Counted from the stretch's first letter, positions 7,067-13,290 are shown. The stretch: 14,653 nt of DNA from JAMWCX01 sp964352425 (GCA_964352425.1 CAYGRZ010000039.1:1-14653), one strand, 5' to 3'. Made by a program: numbers and translations. The notes: generated by a model not told the origin, from the letters alone.

Positions 7067-8754
7067 TTCTCACCTATCGTCTTCAGGAATTCCGGCGGCG
7101 GTTCTATGCCAAGCCGACGTAACCAGCCAACGTACTTGCGCGATGACGAAAAATCCTTTTTTTCGGCGTAATATAAAGCAAGATTCTTCGTCGCCTCAAA
7201 ATTGTAAGCATTCTTCTTCAGAGACTTCTTCCACAGAGCCTCCGCCTCCTTTTCCCTGCCGCTTCTGTAGCATATCACGCCGAGCGACATGCAAGCCCAA
7301 TCGTGATCAGGGTTCAGGGCGATCGTCCTTCTAAACTCCTTCTCCGCCTGAGCGGCCATGTTCTTCTTCAAATATATATGACCAAGATAATAGTGGGCTT
7401 CAAATGTCAAAAACGGATCGAGCCTTACCGCTTCATTGAACTGCTCAAGCGACTCGTTAAGACGGTCGCTCCGATAATAGGTCTGTCCCAGATTTAGACG
7501 GACACCGGCAGAGTGCGGAGAGGCCTTCACCGCGTCTTCCCAAAACACCGCTGCATCTCTGAAGTTGTCACAACGCATGTAGGCCTTCACGAATAAGACG
7601 GCCAGTATCACAACACCTAACACCGGAAGCGTTTTTTTCATTATCTCGGAACCTGTTTTGAATATGTCGAGTTCCATGAAGACGATCATGAGGCCGACGA
7701 TCGGCAGGTACATCCTGTGCTCGAGGACATCGTCGATGACAGGGGCATGCGAGCGCAAAAGCGGCGGTATCAGGAACAGGATAAGCCACGCGGCGCCGAA
7801 CAGAATGAGACGGTGGGAGCCCTTTTTAAAGAAGATGACGAGGGCCGTGATAAGCGCGATCGCTGCCACCCCATAGCTGCTCGACGAGTCGTGCATCGTC
7901 GGAAAGACGGATTGGTTTACAGGAAAAACGGCCTTGCCGATCAGTTGTACAACGGCCGGAACCTGCAGGATGACGAGGTTCCACATATCGTAAAGCGTAG
8001 TGGGGTCGGAACCCATTGTTACAAAATGCCGCGGAATAAAAAAAAGCGTGCAGACAGTGATGTGGCCGGGCACAAGCGCCGGCCAGACGGACCTCAGCAC
8101 CTCTTTGCCGCGCACGAGGCCGCAATAAAGATAGCATATGGCGATCAGAATAAGCGCTGACTCTTTTGTAAATAGAGCCAGAAGGAGAAAGGATAGGTGC
8201 CAGAGGTAGTCTTTGCAGCTGCGCGAGTCGAGGAACTTCAGAAATGAGATGAACGACGCTATAGAAAAAGCGGCCAGCATCGAGTCATTCCTGCCGGGCA
8301 CCCATGCCACCGCTTGGGTAAGGACGGGGTGAATGGCAAAGACTAGTGCAAAGAATAGAGAAAGAGCTCTTCGATATCCGAGCCGCAAGAATAGTGCGAA
8401 GACGAGCGACGAGACAGCGAAATGGATGAGGACGTTTGTGAGGTGATATGCGAACGGCGAAACTCCGCCCATCTGAGCGTTGAGCACGAATGACGCCATC
8501 AATACGGGACGGTAATACGGCGTGATGAGGTTTTTGGGATAAACTTTCTGGACGAATGACCCGGCTATATTCCTGATATCCTTCAGGAAATCATAGTTGT
8601 TGAAAATGAGCACATTATCATCAAAGAACGTGTAGCCGAACGAGAGCGATTTAGCGTACAATAGGACGATAACGGCGGCCAGCCAAAGATACGGCCTCAT
8701 TCCCGTGAGGAATAATCGGTCTATACTACTTTCGCTATCGACGTTGCCGGACAT
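7063..8754 (-). CDS. TMTC-like GT-C membrane protein with C-terminal TPRs, paralogue B (563 aa)
   Basis: Same architecture and length as its two neighbours. The N-terminal multi-helix region has the acidic pair D45-D46 (YTFFDDN), YYRPVLMASF, the HPVLTQAVAWVPGRND block, FTKESA and EHRMYLPIVG; the C-terminal part has about four TPR units (AHYYLGHIYLKK, ACMSLGVICYRSG and others). One TPR linker is a residue longer than in paralogue A (LDPFLTFEAHYYLG against LDPLEPGAHYGLG). The conserved blocks are in the same places as in TMTC/GT105 proteins, so a GT-C glycosyltransferase facing the extracytoplasmic side is my inference; no substrate is known. ATG start with GGGAGAG upstream, 12 nt after paralogue C. 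Its stop overlaps the GTG of paralogue A, so A depends on B translation. Confidence 0.88.
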   Translation of the reverse strand: MSGNVDSESSIDRLFLTGMRPYLWLAAVIVLLYAKSLSFGYTFFDDNVLIFNNYDFLKDIRNIAGSFVQKVYPKNLITPYYRPVLMASFVLNAQMGGVSPFAYHLTNVLIHFAVSSLVFALFLRLGYRRALSLFFALVFAIHPVLTQAVAWVPGRNDSMLAAFSIASFISFLKFLDSRSCKDYLWHLSFLLLALFTKESALILIAICYLYCGLVRGKEVLRSVWPALVPGHITVCTLFFIPRHFVTMGSDPTTLYDMWNLVILQVPAVVQLIGKAVFPVNQSVFPTMHDSSSSYGVAAIALITALVIFFKKGSHRLILFGAAWLILFLIPPLLRSHAPVIDDVLEHRMYLPIVGLMIVFMELDIFKTGSEIMKKTLPVLGVVILAVLFVKAYMRCDNFRDAAVFWEDAVKASPHSAGVRLNLGQTYYRSDRLNESLEQFNEAVRLDPFLTFEAHYYLGHIYLKKNMAAQAEKEFRRTIALNPDHDWACMSLGVICYRSGREKEAEALWKKSLKKNAYNFEATKNLALYYAEKKDFSSSRKYVGWLRRLGIEPPPEFLKTIGEK

Positions 8755-8766
8755 ATCTCTCCCGAT

Positions 8767-10443
8767 TTATTCTCTTTTTACCTTGGCTGAAAAATCCGCG
8801 GGGACATCAAAACCCGCTTCTCGCATACGCTCGACATAAAAGCGCGCCGCCTTATAGTCCTTTTGCTCGGCGCAGAGTATGGCCATGTTCCGCAGCGCAT
8901 CCTTGTTGGCCGGGTCATATTTCAAGGCCTCCACCCACATCTCTACCGCGTCCTTGAGCTTCCCTTGCCTGTAATAGAGCGTGCCGAGGCTTACACACGC
9001 GAGGTAATTGCCAGGATATGCCGCTACAGCCTTTCTGAACTGCGTCTGGGCCATTTCCGGCATCTTCTTCGCCATGTAAAGATGGCCCAGCCCCGCATAC
9101 GCCGGTGACGCAAGACGTTCCAGCTTTATGGCCTGCAAATATTCCTGCTCGGCCTTATCAAACGAGCCTTCCTCAAAATATATAGAAGCTATCCCTGTGT
9201 GGGTAAGCCATGAGCGGGGAGCGGTTTCGACCGCATTGACCCAATAGCTCAGCCTGTCTCTAAAATTATTCGCATGGCGGACGTTGACCGCAGCGAGAAC
9301 AGCCAGGATCACAGCGCATATAACCAGCGTCTTCCCATTAAAGGACATTCTTTTCATGATATCTATCTCGTTCAATATAACGGCAATCCCGATGATAGGT
9401 AAATACATCCTGTGCTCCTGAAAATCGTGTACAAATTTTGCCGATGGCCTCAGAAATGAAGGGACTAGGAACAGAAAAAACCAGGACAGCCCAAATATCA
9501 CGAAGAGCCATCTCCTGTCCTTGGAATATTGCAGCGCAAAAGAAAGCAGCAGAATAGCGGCTATGCCATACAGGAACGTCGTATCTTGAATTGTTGGAAA
9601 AACCGAAAGGTTAAACGGCATAATAATCTTACCGATATACTGAACGAACGCCGGTAGGCTTACCCATAGCGCGCCGACCAGGCTATCGAATGTCGTATCA
9701 AATGCCCCCTTCAAGGCTGCCTCACGCATGACATACCAACACCCGGTCGTAACGATCCACCCACATGCAAAAAGTCTCAGCTCACGGCCCGACAGACCCT
9801 TCCTGTCTATCAGCCTGACATATAAGAGACATACGGCCATTATCATTATCGCGGTCTCTTTGGTGAGTAGCCCTAACGTGAAAAATGCAAAATGGAAGGC
9901 GTAATCCGAGCGCCTTCTTTTATCGAGATAATTTAAAAATGACATGAAAGACGCCAGCACGAATAGAGCAAGCAGAGAATCGTTCCTTCCTGGTATCCAC
10001 GCTACCGCTTGCACAAGAGCAGGGTGAACAGCGAAACAGAGAGAAAAAAATAGCGCCGGCAGCCTATTAAACCCCAATCGTGCCAATAGCCGGAATAGCA
10101 TGCAGCATACGCCCGCATGGATCAGGAAATTGGTGATATGATATACAAACGGAGAGACCCCGCCTATTTTATAATCGAGCATGAATGTAACGGTCAGGAG
10201 AGGCCTGTAATACGGCATGTGAAGCTTCGGAAAAACCCTGGACATGAACGCCTGGGGTATATTAGTAAAATTTGAAATAAGCTTCTGATTATCAACTATG
10301 AGGTTTTTGTCATCAAGACCGGTGAAATCAAAAGAGACAGTCCTGCAGTAGACAAGGACGATCAACAGGACTATCCACAGATATGGGCACCACCCTTGTG
10401 TGAAAAATCTTTCAAGGCGAGTTTCTTTATCAGCCATTTGCAT
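8767..10443 (-). CDS. TMTC-like GT-C membrane protein with C-terminal TPRs, paralogue C (558 aa)
   Basis: First gene of the three-paralogue array. It has the acidic pair D44-D45 (FTGLDDK), YYRPLLTVTF, the HPALVQAVAWIPGRND block, LLTKETA, EHRMYLPIIG and three to four TPR units (AYAGLGHLYMAKK, ACVSLGTLYYRQG and others). Function as inferred for its neighbours: a GT-C-type glycosyltransferase with a TPR tail. The start is uncertain. The frame is open upstream to a TTG at 10467, but those extra codons fall in an inverted-repeat arm and have no Shine-Dalgarno sequence. I chose the ATG at 10443; the ATG at 10437 (MADKE) is equally good and matches the N-terminal length of the paralogues. The gene looks more AT-rich than A: I count 23 G+C of 60 at 9421-9480. 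It begins 114 nt downstream of tRNA-Pro and may share its transcript. Confidence 0.85.
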   Translation of the reverse strand: MQMADKETRLERFFTQGWCPYLWIVLLIVLVYCRTVSFDFTGLDDKNLIVDNQKLISNFTNIPQAFMSRVFPKLHMPYYRPLLTVTFMLDYKIGGVSPFVYHITNFLIHAGVCCMLFRLLARLGFNRLPALFFSLCFAVHPALVQAVAWIPGRNDSLLALFVLASFMSFLNYLDKRRRSDYAFHFAFFTLGLLTKETAIMIMAVCLLYVRLIDRKGLSGRELRLFACGWIVTTGCWYVMREAALKGAFDTTFDSLVGALWVSLPAFVQYIGKIIMPFNLSVFPTIQDTTFLYGIAAILLLSFALQYSKDRRWLFVIFGLSWFFLFLVPSFLRPSAKFVHDFQEHRMYLPIIGIAVILNEIDIMKRMSFNGKTLVICAVILAVLAAVNVRHANNFRDRLSYWVNAVETAPRSWLTHTGIASIYFEEGSFDKAEQEYLQAIKLERLASPAYAGLGHLYMAKKMPEMAQTQFRKAVAAYPGNYLACVSLGTLYYRQGKLKDAVEMWVEALKYDPANKDALRNMAILCAEQKDYKAARFYVERMREAGFDVPADFSAKVKRE

Positions 10444-10456
10444 GCGGGTAAGGAGC

Positions 10457-10554
10457 CTGCTTCGCAACTCATCGCCGACCCATAGGCGCTTCGTAGGACT
10501 TATTGCGATCCCTGCGTAGCCCTACCATGGTCAGCGTGTTGAAGGGCGAAGCAG
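10457..10554. repeat. 9-bp inverted repeat flanking the 3' side of tRNA-Pro
   Basis: CTGCTTCGC at 10457-10465 is perfectly complemented by GCGAAGCAG at 10546-10554. The space between tRNA-Pro and paralogue C is therefore bounded by inverted arms about 80 nt apart. The inner sequence includes GTTGAAGGGCG, close to GTCGAAGGGCG of the palindrome at 10717-10766, so this may be a decayed copy of the same kind of element. It has no T-run, so it is not an obvious terminator. Confidence 0.4.
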
Positions 10555-10556
10555 AA

Positions 10557-10633
10557 TGGTCGGGGCGGGCGGATTTGAACCGCCGACCTCTTGGTCCCGA
10601 ACCAAGCGCGCTAGCCAGCTGCGCTACGCCCCG
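10557..10633 (-). tRNA. tRNA-Pro, anticodon CGG
   Basis: A complete 77-nt cloverleaf on the minus strand with CCA encoded (TGG at 10557-10559 on the plus strand). The acceptor stem CGGGGCG pairs fully with CGCCCCG. The anticodon stem CTTGG/CCAAG encloses the loop TTCGGGA, giving anticodon CGG, which reads CCG proline codons. The T arm is GGCGG-TTCAAAT-CCGCC. The first pair C1-G72 and discriminator A73 are the identity features of bacterial tRNA-Pro, an independent confirmation of the call. No intron and no mismatched stem. It lies 114 nt upstream of paralogue C in the same direction, and the nearest promoter candidate is about 260 nt upstream. Confidence 0.97.
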
Positions 10634-10660
10634 GAGTAAAGCACTATCGCGGGTGCGCGT

Positions 10661-10713
10661 CCCGCAAGATACCTCTTAAGAGATTACCGCTTACCATAAA
10701 GCCATCTTGCGGG
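10661..10713. repeat. 10-bp inverted repeat just upstream of tRNA-Pro
   Basis: CCCGCAAGAT at 10661-10670 and ATCTTGCGGG at 10704-10713 are perfect inverted copies separated by 33 nt. The loop contains the self-complementary CTCTTAAGAG. An RNA from an upstream promoter could form this hairpin 5' of the tRNA, possibly as a processing structure; that role is inference. Confidence 0.5.
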
Positions 10714-10716
10714 GCT

Positions 10717-10766
10717 GCGCTATCCTTCGACTTCGCTCAGGATAGCGCCCTGAGCCCTGTCGAAGG
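10717..10766. repeat. REP-like nested palindrome
   Basis: Two overlapping perfect inverted repeats share bases: GCGCTATCCT (10717-10726) with AGGATAGCGC (10739-10748), and CCTTCGAC (10724-10731) with GTCGAAGG (10759-10766). A third pair, CTCAGG/CCTGAG (10736-10741 and 10749-10754), lies inside the second. The first and second foldings exclude each other. From general knowledge, the CCTTCGAC...CTCAGG...CCTGAG...GTCGAAGG form is a dispersed intergenic palindrome found in many environmental bacterial genomes, and translations of it give recurrent spurious FDRAQG/LSEVEG peptides. Only one clear copy is in this window. Confidence 0.7.
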
Positions 10767-10780
10767 GCGCTACGCCCCGG
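10767..10780. repeat. 14-nt direct copy of the tRNA-Pro 5' end
   Basis: GCGCTACGCCCCGG here is identical to 10621-10634, which covers the first 13 nt of tRNA-Pro plus the base before it. The copies are in the same orientation, 146 nt apart. The second copy abuts the REP-like palindrome, and a related GCTGCGCTA word is also present at 10714-10722. It may be a partial duplication of the tRNA end. Confidence 0.6.
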
Positions 10781-10859
10781 TGAATTTTGTTCGTGTTATC
10801 TATGGTGCAAAATTCATCCCGAGGCTGCGATGAATAAGAGCAGCCGAGGGGAATGAATT
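10781..10859. repeat. competing hairpins in the leader upstream of tRNA-Pro
   Basis: TGAATTTTG (10781-10789) pairs perfectly with CAAAATTCA (10808-10816). The overlapping AATTCAT (10811-10817) pairs with ATGAATT (10853-10859) in a second, longer imperfect stem that also uses GGCTGC/GCAGCC (10823-10828 and 10840-10845). The two structures compete for 10811-10816. The middle segment can thus switch partners. It lies between a promoter candidate and the tRNA, with no credible reading frame. It could be part of a dispersed repeat or a structured leader; I cannot tell which. Confidence 0.45.
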
Positions 10860-10895
10860 CGTACGCAGGATACTTTCCCCGATAGTTAACATAAT

Positions 10896-10923
10896 ATATT
10901 ATCACATAATCCCGCACATACAA
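10896..10923 (-). promoter_or_regulatory. candidate sigma-70-like promoter upstream of tRNA-Pro
   Basis: On the minus strand TTGTAT (-35, 10918-10923) and TAATAT (-10, 10896-10901) are spaced by 16 nt in an AT-rich patch just downstream of the TIGR04073 terminator. It is the best promoter-like sequence before tRNA-Pro and the membrane-TPR array. A transcript would carry a leader of about 255 nt holding the hairpins described here. Confidence 0.45.
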
Positions 10924-10929
10924 GAATAT

Positions 10930-10971
10930 TTTCTCAAATAAGAACGCTCTGAGGCATAAGCCTCAGAGCGT
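10930..10971 (-). terminator. rho-independent terminator of the TIGR04073 gene
   Basis: A perfect 12-bp stem, ACGCTCTGAGGC (10944-10955) with GCCTCAGAGCGT (10960-10971), and a 4-nt loop. On the minus strand it is followed by the T-rich TCTTATTT. It starts 22 nt after the TIGR04073 stop codon. The plus-strand side has no T-run, so it works for leftward transcription. Confidence 0.85.
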
Positions 10972-10992
10972 CCATGACAACCGCTATACTGT

Positions 10993-11379
10993 TTAGTAGG
11001 TCTCCCCTTCGAAAAAGAATTCGGGATCCGTAAGGATCGGCCTGTAGCCTTCGGGAAGCGGGAACGGGAAGCTTAAAATCTCGTAGGTCCCGATAAGGGC
11101 CCTGAAGCCGCTCATCGCAATGCCTTTTACAAGACCGTACGTGAACGCCGCATAGGGACCGTCGCTTTCGTTTGCCTTACCTATACGATACGGAATTTCG
11201 AATGGAAATGTCAAAAAATTCGCCATGCCGCGGCCGAGCTTCTTGAGAGGGTTGTTATCGCCGGACGGCGCAGCTGCCTTCTGCGGTTTCACACACGAGC
11301 CGCACGAAGCGCAATAGCCGGACGACGCGATAGCCACCGCCACTACTATTACTATTCCGATGATCGTGATCTTCTTCAT
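10993..11379 (-). CDS. TIGR04073-family exosortase-associated secreted protein (128 aa)
   Basis: The core at about residues 44-125 matches what I know of the TIGR04073 family, named for co-occurrence with exosortase systems: KLGRGMANFLTFPFEIPYRI, then YAAFTYGLVKGI, then the conserved FPFPLPEGYRPIL. The biochemical role is unknown. Residues 1-22 form a signal peptide (KK plus a hydrophobic core), so it is exported to the periplasm or outer envelope. A CxxCxxC cluster (C23, C26, C29) lies right at the expected cleavage region; it is not a good lipobox but could be a metal or disulphide site if retained. The ATG has AAGGAGG upstream. The gene has its own promoter and terminator, so it is monocistronic and probably well expressed. 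No exosortase or PEP-CTERM protein is visible in the window. Confidence 0.85.
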   Translation of the reverse strand: MKKITIIGIVIVVAVAIASSGYCASCGSCVKPQKAAAPSGDNNPLKKLGRGMANFLTFPFEIPYRIGKANESDGPYAAFTYGLVKGIAMSGFRALIGTYEILSFPFPLPEGYRPILTDPEFFFEGETY

Positions 11380-11403
11380 GATTCCCGCCTCCTTTTTGTG
11401 ATA

Positions 11404-11432
11404 ACTATAGCATGAAACGGCACATATTTCAA
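11404..11432 (-). promoter_or_regulatory. near-consensus sigma-70 promoter of the TIGR04073 gene
   Basis: On the minus strand TTGAAA (-35, 11427-11432) and TATAGT (-10, 11404-11409) are separated by exactly 17 nt. They lie between the ribE stop and the Shine-Dalgarno sequence AAGGAGG of the TIGR04073 gene. Transcription should begin near 11397, giving a leader of under 20 nt. It is the clearest promoter in the window. Confidence 0.8.
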
Positions 11433-11439
11433 GGTTCCC

Positions 11440-12075
11440 TCAGAAACCCCTTGACCTCAGGAAACCTTCGGTTATCCTTCCCCCGCCCTTCAGGGCCGCG
11501 GCCCGCGCTATGTATTTACCGATGATATCGAACTCGAGGTTCACCGTGTCGGCGCGTCTCTTCGACCCGAGCGTCGTGGCCTTGAGCGTATGCGGTATCA
11601 GATAGACCGTAAGCGAATCCGCGCCGGCCATACCTATCGTCAGGCTCACACCGTCAACGGCGATCGACCCTTTCTCCACGGCGAGCGGGGCAAAACGGGC
11701 CGAAAATGAGATCTTCATCAGCACATCATCGCCCTTCTTTCCGGTATCCGTGATCGTCCCCACGCAATCCACATGCCCGAGGACAAAATGGCCGCCGATT
11801 GTGCCGCCGGCCTTCAGCGAGCCTTCCAGGTTCACGGCATCGCCGGCCGAGACCTTCCCGAGGCCCGACTTCCTGACCGTCTCGGCCATCACATCAAAGC
11901 GCAATGAGCCTATTGTCTTATCGGTCACCGTAAGGCATACGCCGTTGACCGCGACGCTGTCACCGACGATAACCTCTTTGGGGATAGCAGCGGAACCTAC
12001 TTCAAAAACATAAAGGCTGCCTGTCTTTTCAAGCCTTTTGACGATCCCCACTTCCTGTATGATCCCGGTAAACAT
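11440..12075 (-). CDS. ribE: riboflavin synthase alpha chain (211 aa)
   Basis: Catalyses dismutation of two 6,7-dimethyl-8-ribityllumazines to riboflavin and 5-amino-6-ribitylaminouracil, the last step of riboflavin synthesis. Two lumazine-binding beta-barrel repeats are visible: residues 1-97 (MFTGII start, NGVCLTV, LEGSL) and 98-195 (GHFVLGHVD, DGVSLTI, IPHTLKATTL, VNLEFDIIGKY). The MFTGII start is the family hallmark and fixes the ATG. The length is typical, with a slightly extended C-terminus (about residues 192-211). The start overlaps the ribD stop by one base (TGATG), so translation is coupled; the nearby Shine-Dalgarno sequence is weak. It is the last rib gene here; ribBA and ribH are not seen, so they lie elsewhere or beyond the window. 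Confidence 0.97.
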   Translation of the reverse strand: MFTGIIQEVGIVKRLEKTGSLYVFEVGSAAIPKEVIVGDSVAVNGVCLTVTDKTIGSLRFDVMAETVRKSGLGKVSAGDAVNLEGSLKAGGTIGGHFVLGHVDCVGTITDTGKKGDDVLMKISFSARFAPLAVEKGSIAVDGVSLTIGMAGADSLTVYLIPHTLKATTLGSKRRADTVNLEFDIIGKYIARAAALKGGGRITEGFLRSRGF

Positions 12076-13166
12076 CAGGTGGCCTTTGCCTCTATCAAAA
12101 TATCTTTCTTAAATTTTTTTACGGCGATCTCGCTGAACGTGACGGCCTGCCTGACCCACGCTACGCCTTTCCCCTCGACCGAGGTCACCGCGGCGGCGCC
12201 GCCGATGATCTTCGGCGCTATGAAAAAAAGAAACCTGTCCGCGAGCCTCTCTTCAACGATATTCGCGACGAGCGTGCCCCCGCCCTCGACGAGCACATCG
12301 ATGATACCCATCCCGGCCAATTTTCTGAAGAGGTCCTTCAGGTCGACCCTGCCGCACTTCGCCCTCAGGAACAGCACACTGGCGCCTTTCTTCTGATACC
12401 GTTTCGCCCTGGCCAGAGGCGCCCCCTCGGTCGCCGCTATTATCACCGGGGATACGGAGCTCGTTCGGAATATTTTCAGGCCCAGCGGCGTCTTAAGGCC
12501 GCTATCGACGATGACCCGCGCAGGCTGCCTGGCGCCCTTTATCCTGCAGAGGAGCAGCGGATCGTCCTTCGCGGCAGTATGGGCGCCGACCATGACGGCA
12601 TCCACCATGCCGCGCAGCTTGTGGACATACCGCCTGGAATCCTCGCCCGTTATCCACCGCGAATCGCCCGTCCTCGTCGCTATCTTACCATCGAGCGATT
12701 CGGCGATCTTGACCGTGACGAACGGCAGTTTCCTGGTAACCGACTTGATGAACGGCCTGTTGAGGACGGCCGCCTCTTCTTCTAAAAGGCCCACCGCCGT
12801 CTTTATGCCGTGCTTACGAAGCGTCAGGATGCCGCAACCGTTCATGACCGGATTCGGGTCCTTCATAGCGATGATGACATTCTTTATGCCGCCTGCAATG
12901 ATCGCCTCGGTACATGGCGGCGTCCTCCCGAAATGGTTGCAGGGTTCCAGGGTGACATAGAGCGTCGCGCCGCTGGCAGCCGTGCCGGCCATCGCGAGCG
13001 CGTTCACCTCGGCATGCGCCGACCCGCACCGTTTATGATACCCGCTGCCGACGACACGGCCGTTCTTGACGATGACGGCGCCCACCGCCGGGTTTGGGCT
13101 GGTGCGCCCGAGACCCTTCCTGGCCAATGCCAGTGCGAGACGCATATATTTTTCGTGATTGCTCAT
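12075..13166 (-). CDS. ribD: bifunctional riboflavin biosynthesis deaminase/reductase RibD (363 aa)
   Basis: Two successive steps of riboflavin synthesis: deamination of the GTP-derived pyrimidine, then NADPH reduction of its ribose chain. The N-terminal zinc deaminase domain (about 1-145) has H51-A-E53 and the cysteines C76 and C85 in EPCNHFGRTPPC. The C-terminal reductase (about 150-363) has KIAESLDGKIA, RGMVDAVMVG and VLVEGGGTL. Both domains look intact. I chose the ATG at 13166 (MSNHEKYMRLAL). The frame stays open upstream to a TTG at 13193, but those nine codons lie in the inverted repeat and add nothing seen in the family. No good Shine-Dalgarno sequence precedes the ATG. The gene overlaps ribE by one base. 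No FMN riboswitch-like sequence is seen upstream. Confidence 0.95.
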   Translation of the reverse strand: MSNHEKYMRLALALARKGLGRTSPNPAVGAVIVKNGRVVGSGYHKRCGSAHAEVNALAMAGTAASGATLYVTLEPCNHFGRTPPCTEAIIAGGIKNVIIAMKDPNPVMNGCGILTLRKHGIKTAVGLLEEEAAVLNRPFIKSVTRKLPFVTVKIAESLDGKIATRTGDSRWITGEDSRRYVHKLRGMVDAVMVGAHTAAKDDPLLLCRIKGARQPARVIVDSGLKTPLGLKIFRTSSVSPVIIAATEGAPLARAKRYQKKGASVLFLRAKCGRVDLKDLFRKLAGMGIIDVLVEGGGTLVANIVEERLADRFLFFIAPKIIGGAAAVTSVEGKGVAWVRQAVTFSEIAVKKFKKDILIEAKAT

Positions 13167-13172
13167 AGGTAA

Positions 13173-13290
13173 AGTACAGATTACAGAGAACAAAATACAG
13201 ACAGGGTCAAAAGAACATAGCCAAACTAATAATGATTATATTTTGTACTTTTGGCTTTGTTCTCTGTCTGTACTCCGTTCTATGTACTTT
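13173..13290. repeat. imperfect inverted repeat between the PHP gene and ribD
   Basis: The arms are about 50 nt long around an AT-rich centre. GAACATAGCCAAA (13213-13225) pairs with TTTGGCTTTGTTC (13250-13262) at 12 of 13 bases. TACAGACAG (13196-13204) pairs perfectly with CTGTCTGTA (13264-13272). TACAGAGAAC (13182-13191) pairs with GTTCTATGTA (13278-13287) at 9 of 10. Within each arm the words ACAGA, AGAAC and GTAC recur, giving a low-complexity look. The right arm runs into the PHP gene and encodes its last residues; the left arm reaches close to the ribD ATG. Confidence 0.65.
13235..13240 (-). promoter_or_regulatory. perfect -10 hexamer upstream of ribD (weak promoter candidate)
   Basis: TATAAT on the minus strand lies in the centre of the inverted repeat, 69 nt before the ribD ATG. 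The hexamer 17 nt upstream is AGAACA, a poor -35 match, so activity is uncertain. It could give the rib genes their own transcript apart from read-through from nusB-PHP. Confidence 0.35.

Noticed and set aside
10557..10780. attL/attR pair of an integrated element at tRNA-Pro
   Set aside because: The repeated block is at the 5' end of the tRNA, only 146 nt separate the copies, and no integrase lies between them; kept only as a sequence-duplication finding.
10720..10923. 67-codon minus-strand open frame between tRNA-Pro and the TIGR04073 gene
   Set aside because: Its translation (ending in FDRAQGAILSEVEG) is that of the palindromic repeats, a known type of spurious peptide; there is no Shine-Dalgarno sequence and it overlaps the promoter candidate.
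13167..13279. FMN riboswitch upstream of ribD
   Set aside because: The gap is low-complexity inverted repeat and lacks the conserved GC-rich RFN blocks.
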